The notes under the pieces were generated by a model that made no database searches, was not told the DNA's origin, and worked only from the letters and a program-made list of their open reading frames with translations. A stretch of 63,780 nucleotides of DNA from Acidobacteriota bacterium (lineage in GTDB: Bacteria; Acidobacteriota; Vicinamibacteria; Vicinamibacterales; JAKQTR01), in NCBI GenBank assembly GCA_026393755.1, contig JAPKZO010000015.1, positions 1-63,780 of the forward strand. Direction: 5' to 3'. The position numbers and the translations under genes were made by a program. Below, piece after piece: positions 48,951 to 58,064 of the stretch. How positions within the stretch are numbered: position 1 is the first letter of the stretch; every line of letters begins with the position of its first letter.

Positions 48951-50554
48951 CGGCACGACTGGAAATCATCGACCCCACCGGCCGCCGTGTCGTCGGCATC
49001 GAGGATGCGGTGACCACGCTCGGGCGGCGGACCGAATGCCATGTTCGCTTGTCCGGCGCCGACGTCTCGCGCGATCACGCGGAAATCGTCCGCGACGGTG
49101 AACGGTACCTGCTTCGCGACCGGGGCTCCCGCTTCGGCACGTTCGTCAATGGCGAACCGGTGGCCGGCGATCGCGAACTGAAGCACGGAGACACTGTCCG
49201 ACTAGGACAGGACAACGAGAGTCAGGTGATCTTCCAGCTCGACTCAGGCAGCACCGCCTCGGTCGAGCGGGCGGCCTCGGCGGTGGGTGACCTGCGGCAG
49301 GTGGCCACTCTGCTCGAAGGTCTCCGGGCGCTCGGGAGCGGTCGCGTCCTCGACGAGGTGCTCGCGATGGTCATCGATTCGGCCATCGATGTCGCCAGTG
49401 CCGAGCGCGGGTTCATCATGCTGGCCGGATCCAACAACCGCCTCGAGTTCAAGATGGGGCGCGCCCGCGGCCGCGTGACGCTGCCGGGCAAGTCGTTCGA
49501 AACCAGCCGCAAGATTCCCGAGGAGGTGTTCGAGACCGGCGAAGCCCGCATGGTCGCCGACCTGCTGGACGGCAATCTGGCTGGCGCCCATCTGGGCACC
49601 GTCGCGCTCGGCATCCGGCACGTGCTCTGCGTGCCTCTCGTGCTGGTCCGTTACGTGGAGCAGGCAGAAGCCGACCTGGGCCAGCAGCGCATCGGGGTGT
49701 TGTATCTCGACAGCCGGGAGCGCGGATCAATCCTGTCGCCGGTGACGCGCGGCGCGCTCGAGACACTGGCGACCGAGGCGGCCGTGGCCATCGAGAACGC
49801 AAGGCTGTACCGGGAGGCGGCGGAGAAGACCAGACTCGAACAGGAGTTGAAGATCGCGGCTGAGATTCAACAGGCGCTGATGCCGGAAGGCGAGCGCCGA
49901 GGCGGGTTCTTCGAGGCGACGGGCACCTCGGTGCCGTGCCGCGCGATTGGCGGCGACTTCTTCGAATACCTCGACCTGCCCGACGGCCGATTGGGTTTTG
50001 CCCTGGGCGACGTGTCGGGCAAGGGCGCTCCCGCGGCCCTGCTCACGGCGATGGTGCAGGGGATGTTCACCGTGCAGGCGGCGGCCAGTTCCGGGCCGGC
50101 CGAGGCGCTGGCCGAGATCAATCAGGCCCTGAAGCGCCGGTCGGTCGAGTCGCGCTTCGTCACGATGTTCTATGGCATTGTCGGTCCTGACGGGAGGCTC
50201 AGCTACTGCAACGCGGGGCACAATCCGCCGGTACTGGTGAGGCAGGATCGCGTCGAGCGGCTCGAGACGGGCGGCATGATTCTCGGACTGTTCGATTTCG
50301 CGGCCTACGACCAGGAGACCATCCAACTCGATCGCGGCGATACACTCGTCCTCTTCAGCGACGGCATTTCCGAGGCGCAGGACCTGGCGGGCGAGGAATA
50401 CGGCGACGAACGGCTCATCGGGTGCCTGACGGCCAACCGCGGCGCGACGCCGGCCGGCATGCGCGAGGCGCTGCTCACCTCAGTGCGCACGTTTACGGCG
50501 GGCGCCAGCCAGAGCGACGACATGACGGTGCTCATCGTTCGCCATGGTCACTAA
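48947..50554 (+). CDS. FHA-GAF-SpoIIE phosphatase signalling protein
   Basis: 535 residues. FHA domain (1-90: TTLGRRTECHVRLSGADVSR and RDRGSRFGTFVNG) binds phospho-Thr. A GAF domain (about 120-290) contains ASAERGFIMLAGSNN and GVLYLDSRERGS. The PP2C-type SpoIIE domain (about 300-535) has EIQQALMPEGERR, AIGGDFFEYLDLPDG and LALGDVSGKGAPAALL-like metal-binding residues, and LVLFSDGISEAQD. It likely links a Ser/Thr kinase signal to dephosphorylation of a partner-switch protein. No kinase is encoded nearby. Confidence 0.9.
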   Translation: MTARLEIIDPTGRRVVGIEDAVTTLGRRTECHVRLSGADVSRDHAEIVRDGERYLLRDRGSRFGTFVNGEPVAGDRELKHGDTVRLGQDNESQVIFQLDSGSTASVERAASAVGDLRQVATLLEGLRALGSGRVLDEVLAMVIDSAIDVASAERGFIMLAGSNNRLEFKMGRARGRVTLPGKSFETSRKIPEEVFETGEARMVADLLDGNLAGAHLGTVALGIRHVLCVPLVLVRYVEQAEADLGQQRIGVLYLDSRERGSILSPVTRGALETLATEAAVAIENARLYREAAEKTRLEQELKIAAEIQQALMPEGERRGGFFEATGTSVPCRAIGGDFFEYLDLPDGRLGFALGDVSGKGAPAALLTAMVQGMFTVQAAASSGPAEALAEINQALKRRSVESRFVTMFYGIVGPDGRLSYCNAGHNPPVLVRQDRVERLETGGMILGLFDFAAYDQETIQLDRGDTLVLFSDGISEAQDLAGEEYGDERLIGCLTANRGATPAGMREALLTSVRTFTAGASQSDDMTVLIVRHGH

Positions 50555-50879
50555 CGGGGAGGCCGACTCGCCGACCCGGCGTTGGATCCTCTCTCGCAGG
50601 GCGGCCGTTGTGCTGTGGCTGGTCCTCGGCGGCGTCCTGTGGAATGTGGTCTTCGACACGATTGTCGTGCAGGGCGGGCGCGATTACCTCGTCCGGCAGC
50701 AGCGTCACCAACGGGGCATCGGGCCGGCCGTGACCATCCACGGGGTGATGGACGAGGCCGTGGCGCGCGGCGCACGGACGGCGACCGCGATTGGCGGGGG
50801 CGTCGCGGCCGTCGGCCTCACGCTCGTCTGGCTGGCGGGCCGCCGGCGGGTCAGAACGCTAGCGCGCGGGAGCGAGTAG
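50544..50879 (+). CDS. Small membrane protein, 111 aa
   Basis: Overlaps the phosphatase gene by 11 bp. Two hydrophobic helices (VVLWLVLGGVLWNVVFDTIV and AIGGGVAAVGLTLVWLAG) flank a polar loop. No recognised domain. Translational coupling suggests it works with the FHA-GAF-SpoIIE protein. Its 3' end overlaps convergently with the M28-type gene by 21 bp. Confidence 0.65.
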   Translation: MVTNGEADSPTRRWILSRRAAVVLWLVLGGVLWNVVFDTIVVQGGRDYLVRQQRHQRGIGPAVTIHGVMDEAVARGARTATAIGGGVAAVGLTLVWLAGRRRVRTLARGSE

Positions 50880-51776
50880 CCTCGCTTCGATCTTCGGCAG
50901 CGCCGCCACCAGCGTCCGTCCCACGGCTTCGATGCTGCGGGCACTCACTTTGTCCAGCGTGTCTTCGGGCGTGTGCCAGTAGGTCGAGTAGTCCAGGTCG
51001 ATGATGTCGACGGCAGGCAACCCGGCCTGCAGAAACGCCATGTGGTCGTCTTCGACGGCCATGGTGTCGTTGGGGAAGCTGTCGCCATATCCGTTGGCGC
51101 GCGCCTCGGACCAGATGATGTCGGTCATCCACGGGGTCGAATACGACTCGCGGCGGATGTTCAGATTGCGATCCCCGATCATATCCACCAGAATCATCGC
51201 CTTGATGCGTGCGAGGTCGTTGGTCCGCTTGGCGGTCTCGACGTAGTGGCGGCTTCCGTAGGTGTGGTCGTTGCCGGTCCAGTCAGGCAGGGTGGCTTCC
51301 TCACCGTCGAAGAACACCAGCTCAACGGTCAGCGGGTTCTTGCGCGCCTTCAGCACACGCGCGAGTTCGATCAGGAACGCCGCGCTCGAGCCGGCATCGT
51401 TGGCGCCCACGAACCGGAACTGGCGGTAGAACTTCGTGTCGTAGTGGCCGCCGATGATCAGACGTTCGGGCCGCGTCCCCGGGATCGTCGTCCGGAGATT
51501 CACCATGTGAATCCGGCCGATCGGCGTGTCGGCGTCGAAGGCCTGATCCTCGGTCTTGAACCCAAGTGCCGTCATCTGGGCCCGAATGTACTTGCGCGTT
51601 TCTTCGAGCGCGGGCGAGCCCGCCGGCCGCGGGCCGAGGGCCACCATCGCCCGCACGTGCTCGTAGGCTTTTCCGCCGTCGAACGCTGGTGTGCCGGGTG
51701 GCTGGACGGCCATCAACGAGCAGGTGGTCACGACGAGCAGGCAGGGGATCAGAACGAGCCGAAGCGCGTTGGTCAT
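50859..51776 (-). CDS. Exported M28-family glutaminyl cyclase-like enzyme
   Basis: 305 residues with signal peptide (LVLIPCLLVVTTCSLMAVQ). Zinc-site blocks are LIIGGHYDTKFY, VGANDAGSSAAFLIELARVL, VFFDGEEATLPDW with DHTYGSRHY, and the closing STYWHTPEDTLD. The FFDGEEA-...-YGSRH arrangement is closer to glutaminyl-peptide cyclotransferases than to aminopeptidases, so it may form N-terminal pyroglutamate on exported proteins. Aminopeptidase activity is the alternative. Confidence 0.8.
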   Translation of the reverse strand: MTNALRLVLIPCLLVVTTCSLMAVQPPGTPAFDGGKAYEHVRAMVALGPRPAGSPALEETRKYIRAQMTALGFKTEDQAFDADTPIGRIHMVNLRTTIPGTRPERLIIGGHYDTKFYRQFRFVGANDAGSSAAFLIELARVLKARKNPLTVELVFFDGEEATLPDWTGNDHTYGSRHYVETAKRTNDLARIKAMILVDMIGDRNLNIRRESYSTPWMTDIIWSEARANGYGDSFPNDTMAVEDDHMAFLQAGLPAVDIIDLDYSTYWHTPEDTLDKVSARSIEAVGRTLVAALPKIEARLLAPAR

Positions 51777-51810
51777 GAACGGTAGTATACGCCCGGGTCT
51801 TGAGGCCCGG

Positions 51811-51966
51811 CGATCCCAGAGGGGTGTCACGCCGACCGGACCGCAGGCCGGGCTGTCCGCCTCCGCGCGTAGCGCTACGGCGAGACCTCGACCGTAGCTC
51901 AACGAGCGAAGTCGGGGAGCCCGTCCTGCGGCGCTGCTCAGGACGCCCCGAGCAAGGTCGAGGGGC
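51811..51966. repeat. Dispersed intergenic repeat cluster
   Basis: CGATCCCAGAGGGGTGTCAC and the following bases to 51855 match the left arm of the hairpin repeat at 59189. CTACGG and CCGTAG (51874-51897) form a second small inverted repeat. The cluster lies between the QC-like gene and the broken Ppx gene and extends into the latter's 3' end. Confidence 0.55.
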
Positions 51967-53403
51967 GGCGAATCCCGCGGCGGCGGCCTCGCGCGCCCTC
52001 GACACGCACGGGCGCACCCAGTTCCTCGGCCAGGGGCCCGCTGTTGCGCTGGGCGGCCCACACCTCAAGCTCGAGGTCCGCGCGCCCGGCGACGCGCATC
52101 CGCCAGCCGTCGTCGTGTTCCGTGAGCGTGATCCGTTCGACCAGTTGCGCCCGGCTTCGGTCGAGGCTTTCGGCGATCCGCAGCATCGCCGAGAGCCAGC
52201 GGACCGCCCGGCGCATCGTTCGCGGCAGGCGCGCGAAGGTCGGGTGGCTCTTCTTCGGCGTCCCGCGCCGATGGTAGCGCGTGAGCAGCGCGATCACTTC
52301 GACCTCGTCCGGCTCGAACCCGCGCAGATTGCCGTTCTTCACCATGTAATACGAGTGGCGGTGGTGGTCTTCGTAACTGATGTGCTCGCCGACGTCGTGG
52401 ACCGCCGAGGCGAGTTCCAGCCACTCCCGCGCGCGCTGGTCCAGGCGATGTTGGCGCCGTGTCTGATCGAAGATTGACAGCGCCATGCGCGAAACCTGCT
52501 GGGCGTGTTCCGCGGAGGGCGTGCCGCGCTGCGCCAGTTCCATCACGCTGCGCCGGCGGATGTCCGGATACCGCTCGATCCGCTCGATCGCGACCCGATT
52601 CCGACGCACGTAATCGAGCACCGCGCCTTCCCGCAACGAGAGCCCGCAGAGCGTCAGCTGCGTCACGCCCAGCTGGCGCAGGATGATGTCGAGCAGCACG
52701 GCGCCCGCGACCGCGAGATCCGCGCGCTTCGGATCGAGCCCAGGCAGCGCCAGTCGTTCCTCGAGCGACAGGACCGTCAACTGGTCCCTCACGCGCCGGA
52801 TGGCGCGTGCCGGCACTCGCCTATGGTGAATTGGGTGTTCCGCCGCCGCGCGCGGGGTGCCGAGCGCCAGCGCCCCGAGGCTCAGCACCGTGCCCGACGT
52901 GCCAATCACGCGGGCGAAACCCGCCTTGGCCAGTGACTTGAGGTAGCCACCGAGCTCGCCGCGAATGTGCCTCACCATCCGCCGCTCGTCGGACCGACTG
53001 AGCGGGTCGCTGATCCCGAATCGCTCGGTCAGGCGGATGACGCCAAGCCTGAAGCTGCGCGCCTGCTGGGCGCCGGCGGCCGTGCCGTACGTGATCTCGG
53101 TACTCCCGCCCCCGATATCGATGACGACGGCCGTGCCGGCGCCGACGTCGACACCGTGAACGGCCGCCCGGTGAATCAGGCGCGCCTCCTCGATGCCCGT
53201 GATGACGCGGGCTTCGATGCCGGTGTGCCGGCGGACGCCGCCGCCATGGCCGCATCGCCAAGCGGGCGGCCTTCCAGGCCGCCCGCGCCCAGGCGCACCA
53301 TGTCCTTCTCGCGGCCCACGACGGTGAACGACCCGTCCGGAGCGACCCGGACGAGGATCATGTGGAGCGAGTTGGTACCAATGTCGATGGCGGCTAACTG
53401 CAT
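51938..53403 (-). pseudogene. ppx: Ppx/GppA exopolyphosphatase, internal deletion and frameshift
   Basis: The start frame (ATG 53403) gives [18 protein letters not shown] and [20 protein letters not shown], the ATP-fold phosphate-1 motif. After AMAAA (about 53235) the family sequence resumes in another frame at [36 protein letters not shown]-like segments and a C-terminal HD-type region ASAVHDVGEHISYEDHHRHS. Around 40-45 residues expected between those points are absent, so this is a deletion that is not a multiple of three in a GC-rich stretch of GGCGGC repeats. The remaining 480 codons are otherwise intact and under apparent constraint. Recent loss or assembly error are both possible. Confidence 0.75.
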
Positions 53404-53472
53404 CGCGGCAACACTTCTCGGCACGGCTGGGCGGCAGCCGCACTATCCAGGGGCAGTCACTATAATAGGCCC

Positions 53473-54366
53473 ATGGCGGTGCTGACACGACCAGGGTTCC
53501 TGCTGCGACGTCGCGTGAACGAGCTCGAGCGGCAGATGCCGCGTGCGACGACCGGCGAGATCGAGGGCATCCACCAGGCCCGGGTCGCCAGTCGGCGATT
53601 GCGGGAGATCCTGCCGCTGGTGGCTGCCGTGGAGGGCGAGCACGCCACGCGTGTGTTCCAGCGGGACACTCGGGCCATCACGCGGCGGCTCGGTCCGCTG
53701 CGCGAGATCGACGTGGCGCTGGCGACGCTGGCCGATCTGGAAGGCAGCGCTCCCGAGCACCGGGCGGCCATCGCGCGCGTCCGAACGCGGACGGCGCTCG
53801 AGCGCGAGAGGATATGGCGGCAGGCCGAGCGCGCACTCTCGAGAATTCACGTCAGCCACATTGTGCGGGGCGTTCGCGACCTGGCGGCCAGTCTGGGTTC
53901 GCCAGAACAGAATGTCGGCTGCGCGGCCTGGTCGGCGGCCCGCCTCGATGGGCGAATCGCCCGGCTCGACGAGGCGGTCCGGGCCGTCGGCGCCCTCTAT
54001 GCGTCAGGGCCATTGCACGAAGTGCGGATCGCGCTGAAGAAGTTTCGCTACGCCTTCGAGATTGCGGCGGATCTCGCGGGATGCCGGTTGGACGGATCAC
54101 TGAGGCGGCTGAAGTCCCTGCAGGATCTGCTGGGTTCTCTCCACGACCTTCAGGTGCTGGCGAACCGGGTCCGCGATTGTGAGGCAGCGACTCGCGCGGC
54201 CGGCGCCCGCCGCGAATTGCGCGCGCTGGCGGACGAGCTCGACCAGCGCGTGCGCCAATTCCACAGCCGCTATCTCGACGAGCGCGAGACCCTCGTTCCC
54301 GTGATCATTCGGGCGCGCCACACGGCCGAGGGGCTCGGAGCGCTGGGCAAGTCACTCCCGGAGTGA
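53473..54366 (+). CDS. CHAD domain protein
   Basis: 297 residues; the domain is built from alpha-helices with conserved His/Arg/Lys: IEGIHQARVASRRLREIL, RLGPLREIDVALATL, LHEVRIALKKFRYAFEIA and LQDLLGSLHDLQVLANRV. CHAD domains bind polyphosphate. The gene is divergent from the Ppx gene, about 70 bp apart, and followed by SixA, so it belongs to a phosphate/polyphosphate neighbourhood. Confidence 0.9.
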   Translation: MAVLTRPGFLLRRRVNELERQMPRATTGEIEGIHQARVASRRLREILPLVAAVEGEHATRVFQRDTRAITRRLGPLREIDVALATLADLEGSAPEHRAAIARVRTRTALERERIWRQAERALSRIHVSHIVRGVRDLAASLGSPEQNVGCAAWSAARLDGRIARLDEAVRAVGALYASGPLHEVRIALKKFRYAFEIAADLAGCRLDGSLRRLKSLQDLLGSLHDLQVLANRVRDCEAATRAAGARRELRALADELDQRVRQFHSRYLDERETLVPVIIRARHTAEGLGALGKSLPE

Positions 54367-54436
54367 TTGTGCCGGAACGAAAACGGTGCCGGCACGAGAA
54401 TTGTGCCGGCACAGTCACTCCGGGGGTGTTTGTCTC

Positions 54437-54943
54437 ATGTCGTCACCATGCGCGCTGTATTTCGTCCGCCACGGCATCGCTGCCGAGCCGAGCTCGGCGT
54501 TTCCCGATGACGCGGCCAGACCGCTGACCGACGAGGGCACCGCCCGGTTGCGCGAACAGTTCAAGGCGTTGAGCCGGCTTGACGTGGAGATCGAGCGCGT
54601 CCTCACCAGTCCGCTTGTCCGGGCGATGCAGACGGCGGCGCTGCTGCGGGAATCGCTCACGCCCACGCCGGCTGTCGTCGTAGTGGACGCTCTGAGGCCA
54701 GGCGACCGGTTCGACGCGTTGATGGCGGAACTGGCGAAACTCCCCCGCGTGAGAGGCGTGGCGCTGGTGGGGCATGAGCCGTCGATTGGGATGGCCGCGG
54801 CCCGCCTCATGGGGGCGCGAGGCGCGATCCGGTTCAAGAAGGGCGCCGTATGCCGCATCGACGTGGCCACGCTGCCGCCAACCGAGTCGGGCCAGCTCCA
54901 GTGGTTCCTGCCGCCCCGCGTGTTGCGCGGCCTGGCCGGTTGA
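54437..54943 (+). CDS. sixA: Phosphohistidine phosphatase SixA-like
   Basis: 168 residues with the histidine phosphatase signature YFVRHGIAAEP (His as nucleophile), RVLTSPLVRAMQTA, and second His in VALVGHEPSIG. The ATG at 54437 begins MSSPCALYFVRHG; the frame is open upstream but not protein-like. SixA enzymes dephosphorylate histidine-phosphotransfer proteins. The association with CHAD is recurrent in bacterial genomes. Confidence 0.88.
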   Translation: MSSPCALYFVRHGIAAEPSSAFPDDAARPLTDEGTARLREQFKALSRLDVEIERVLTSPLVRAMQTAALLRESLTPTPAVVVVDALRPGDRFDALMAELAKLPRVRGVALVGHEPSIGMAAARLMGARGAIRFKKGAVCRIDVATLPPTESGQLQWFLPPRVLRGLAG

Positions 54944-55045
54944 ACCCTGAGCTCATCAGCGTTGAGAAACGCAATTCGGGGATGACCGCGTGTTTCACTG
55001 CCTCGGAGACGATCGCGTCGTGGTCAACTCAACTGAGTCGAAGGG

Positions 55046-56314
55046 TCAGACCACGGTGCCGTCCTTGATCACGGCGCCTTTTGGAACGACGATGATGCCG
55101 TTGCGGATGGAGTAGTTCTCGCCATCCACGTGCTCGACGTGGGCCGCGTTCACCAGCCGCACGCCGCGCCCGATCCGGGCGTTCTTGTCCACGATCACCC
55201 TGTCGAGGATGGAATCCTGGCCGACGCCGAGCGGCACTGATCGATCGCCCGCTGCATCCTCGTCGGCTTCGTAGTAGTCGGCGCCGAGCAGCACCGATCG
55301 GAGAATGCGCGCGCGCTCGTCGATGCGGGCCCGGATCCCGACAATCGAGGTTTCCACCGTGCAGCGGTTGACGTAGCACCCCTCTGCGACCAGCGCGTGC
55401 TCGACGTGCGCGTCGATGAAGCGCGACGGCGCCAGGAATCGCGCCCGCGTGAAGATCGGCTTTTTTGGATCATAGAACCGGAACGGCGGGTGATCCCGCG
55501 TCAGCGTCATGTTCGCTTCGTAGAACGACTCGATGGTTCCGACATCGGCCCAGTACCCGTTGTACAGAAACGCATTGACCCGGTGCGTGGACAGTGACGC
55601 CGGAATGACCTCCCGCCCGAAATCCGTCGCCGCGTACTCCCCGAGGATTTCCAGCAGCACGTCCCGCGAGAAGACGTAGATGCCCATCGACGCGATAAAG
55701 GGCTTGTCGGGCTGGTGCCCGCCGAAACTGGACCCGGTCGGGATGCTGCGTTCCATCCGGGCGAGCCGCTCGGCCGACGGCTTCTCCTCGAAATCGACGA
55801 TCCGGCCGGCCCGATCGAACAGGAAGATGCCCATCTCACCGGCGATGTCGGCGCCGACCGGTTGCGCGGCGATCGTGATATCCGCGTTGCGATCGACATG
55901 CGAATCGATCAGCCTGGCGTAGTCCATCCGGTACAGGTGGTCGCCGGCCAGGATGAGATAGTAGTCGGCCGTGTAGGCGACGAAGTGCCGCGCCGCCTGC
56001 CGAACGGCATCGGCGGTGCCCTGGAACCAGTTGGGATTGTCGGGCGTCTGCTCGGCGGCGATGATGTCGACGAAGCCCCCCGAGAACAGATCCATTCGGT
56101 ACGTCTGCGAGATGTGCCGGTTGAGCGATGCTGAGTTGAACTGGGTCAGGATGAACATCCGCCGCAGCCCGGCATGGAGGCAATTGCTGATCGGAATGTC
56201 GATCAACCGGTACTTCCCGCCGATCGGAACCGCGGGCTTGGAGCGCATCAGCGTGAGCGGAGACAAGCGATTTCCCCGGCCGCCGCCGAGGATGATGGCC
56301 AGCACGTCCTGCAT
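55046..56314 (-). CDS. glgC: Glucose-1-phosphate adenylyltransferase
   Basis: 422 residues making ADP-glucose for glycogen synthesis. The nucleotidyltransferase motif is AIILGGGRGNRLSPLTLMRS (residues 6-25) with KPAVPIGGKYRLIDIPISN, ILAGDHLYRMDY, IVDFEEKPSAERL, and the C-terminal left-handed beta-helix from about 300 (DAHVEHALVAEGCYVN). All substrate residues look present. The start at ATG 56314 begins the family N-terminus. Confidence 0.93.
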   Translation of the reverse strand: MQDVLAIILGGGRGNRLSPLTLMRSKPAVPIGGKYRLIDIPISNCLHAGLRRMFILTQFNSASLNRHISQTYRMDLFSGGFVDIIAAEQTPDNPNWFQGTADAVRQAARHFVAYTADYYLILAGDHLYRMDYARLIDSHVDRNADITIAAQPVGADIAGEMGIFLFDRAGRIVDFEEKPSAERLARMERSIPTGSSFGGHQPDKPFIASMGIYVFSRDVLLEILGEYAATDFGREVIPASLSTHRVNAFLYNGYWADVGTIESFYEANMTLTRDHPPFRFYDPKKPIFTRARFLAPSRFIDAHVEHALVAEGCYVNRCTVETSIVGIRARIDERARILRSVLLGADYYEADEDAAGDRSVPLGVGQDSILDRVIVDKNARIGRGVRLVNAAHVEHVDGENYSIRNGIIVVPKGAVIKDGTVV

Positions 56315-56411
56315 GGCGACTAGCGTAGGCGATGGCGCGGACCGGGGCAAGCAAAAGCCGCGCAGAAGCTGCTACAATCGACATTCGGGACTGCCGAAGG
56401 GAGCATCTGCT

Positions 56412-57029
56412 GTGCGATTCCGTTTGATCCCGCGCGAAGAGAAGTTCTACGAGGATTTTCTGGCCGCCGCCGACAACCTGGTGGCCGCGGCCAGGCTCCT
56501 CGATGAGATGCTGTCGTCGGACCCGCCATCGGTCGGCAAGGCGGCCGAAATCAAGGAACTGGAGCACCGGTGCGATTACCTGACGCACGAGATCTTCCAG
56601 CGCCTGCACAAGACGTTCGTCACGCCGATCGACCGTGAAGACATCCACGCGCTGGCCAGTTCGCTCGACGACGTGATGGACGCGATCGACGCGGCGGCCC
56701 ACCTGTTCGAACAGTACCGGATCACGCATGTGCGCGACGGCGTCCGGCAGTTCTCCCGCATCATCGTCACCGCCACCGAGCAGATCCGGCTGGCGCTCGA
56801 ACACATGAAGCAGCACGAAGCCGTCACTCCGAGCGTCGTGGAAATCAACCGGCTCGAAAACGAAGCCGACCGCATCCATCAGGAAGTGATCGGCGCGCTC
56901 TTCATCGACGAGAAGGACCCGATCACGCTGATCAAGTGGAAAGAGATTTTCGACTACCTCGAGGGTGCAGTCGACTCGATCGAAGATGTCTCCGACGTCA
57001 TTCAGGGCGTCGTCCTGAAGCACGCATAA
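56412..57029 (+). CDS. DUF47 PhoU-like regulator of phosphate transport
   Basis: 205 residues from GTG 56412 (AAGGGAG upstream). Helical PhoU-like fold with KFYEDFLAAADNLVAAARLL, IKELEHRCDYLTHEIFQRL, FVTPIDREDIHALASSLDDV and INRLENEADRIHQEVIGALF (the metal-binding E-xx-D pattern). It is 7 bp from the PiT gene, the standard partner, and probably controls that transporter. Confidence 0.9.
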   Translation: MRFRLIPREEKFYEDFLAAADNLVAAARLLDEMLSSDPPSVGKAAEIKELEHRCDYLTHEIFQRLHKTFVTPIDREDIHALASSLDDVMDAIDAAAHLFEQYRITHVRDGVRQFSRIIVTATEQIRLALEHMKQHEAVTPSVVEINRLENEADRIHQEVIGALFIDEKDPITLIKWKEIFDYLEGAVDSIEDVSDVIQGVVLKHA

Positions 57030-57036
57030 TCCCGCC

Positions 57037-58056
57037 ATGGAACTTGCTATTGTCCTCGCCTTGATCGCGACAGCCCTGATCTTCGACTACATCAACGGCT
57101 TTCACGACGCTGCCAACTCGATTGCCACCGTCGTCTCGACGCGGGTGTTGTCGCCCGGGAAGGCGGTGCTCTGGGCGGCCTTCTTCAATTTCGTCGCGGC
57201 CTTCGGATTTGGCACGGCGGTCGCCAAGACGATCGGAACCGGGATGATCGACATCCATGCGGTCACCCTGGCCGTGATCTTCTCCGGTCTGTTCGGGGCG
57301 ATCGTCTGGGATCTTTTCACGTGGTACGTGGGCCTGCCGACCAGCTCTTCACACGCACTGATCGGCGGGTACGCCGGCGCGGCGATCGCCAAGGCCGGGT
57401 GGTCGGTGATCATCGCGGGGGGCTGGACCAAGACGATCGTCTTTATTGTGCTGTCGCCACTGATCGGTATGGTTGCCGGGTACGGCTTGATGGTGGGAAT
57501 CTACTGGATCTTCCACACGACGTCGCCCGGGCGCGTCGATCAGTGGTTCCGCAAGCTTCAACTGCTGTCGGCAGCGCTGTTCAGCCTGAATCACGGAGCG
57601 AACGACGCCCAGAAGACGATGGGCATCATCGCAGGGGTATTGTTCACGGTTCCGGTCTACCGATCGCTCGTGACGGACGAGGCCGGCCAAATGATGATCC
57701 CGTTCTGGATCATCCTGATGGCGCACGCGGCGATCGGGATGGGGACTCTGTCAGGCGGCTGGCGCATCATCCACACGATGGGCTCGCGAATCACCAAACT
57801 GGAACCGGTGCACGGTTTCGCAGCCGAAACCGGCGCCGCTGGCGCCATCTTCATCGCTACGGCGTTTGGCATTCCCGTCAGTACCACGCACGCCATCACC
57901 GGCTCGATCGTCGGCGTGGGATCGACGCGGCGCCTGTCGGCGGTCAGGTGGGGCGTCGCCCGGCGGATCGTGTGGGCCTGGGTCCTGACCATCCCCGCGG
58001 CCGGAGCCCTGGGCGCCGGGATGGGACTTCTCCTCCGCGCCTTCGGCATCCACTAA
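57037..58056 (+). CDS. pit: PiT family inorganic phosphate transporter
   Basis: 339 residues, about ten membrane helices. The duplicated family signature is seen in FDYINGFHDAANSIATVVST and again in SLNHGANDAQKTMGIIAGVL, with GLPTSSSHALIGGYAGAAIA and GIPVSTTHAITGSIVGVGS. It imports metal-phosphate by cation symport. It forms a two-gene operon with the DUF47 gene. Confidence 0.93.
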   Translation: MELAIVLALIATALIFDYINGFHDAANSIATVVSTRVLSPGKAVLWAAFFNFVAAFGFGTAVAKTIGTGMIDIHAVTLAVIFSGLFGAIVWDLFTWYVGLPTSSSHALIGGYAGAAIAKAGWSVIIAGGWTKTIVFIVLSPLIGMVAGYGLMVGIYWIFHTTSPGRVDQWFRKLQLLSAALFSLNHGANDAQKTMGIIAGVLFTVPVYRSLVTDEAGQMMIPFWIILMAHAAIGMGTLSGGWRIIHTMGSRITKLEPVHGFAAETGAAGAIFIATAFGIPVSTTHAITGSIVGVGSTRRLSAVRWGVARRIVWAWVLTIPAAGALGAGMGLLLRAFGIH

Positions 58057-58064
58057 TTCCACTG

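Noticed and set aside
54353-54430. GTGCCGGCAC repeats before sixA as a regulatory array
   Set aside because: Several overlapping copies exist, but they are simple short palindromes in GC-rich DNA with no promoter relation that could be shown.
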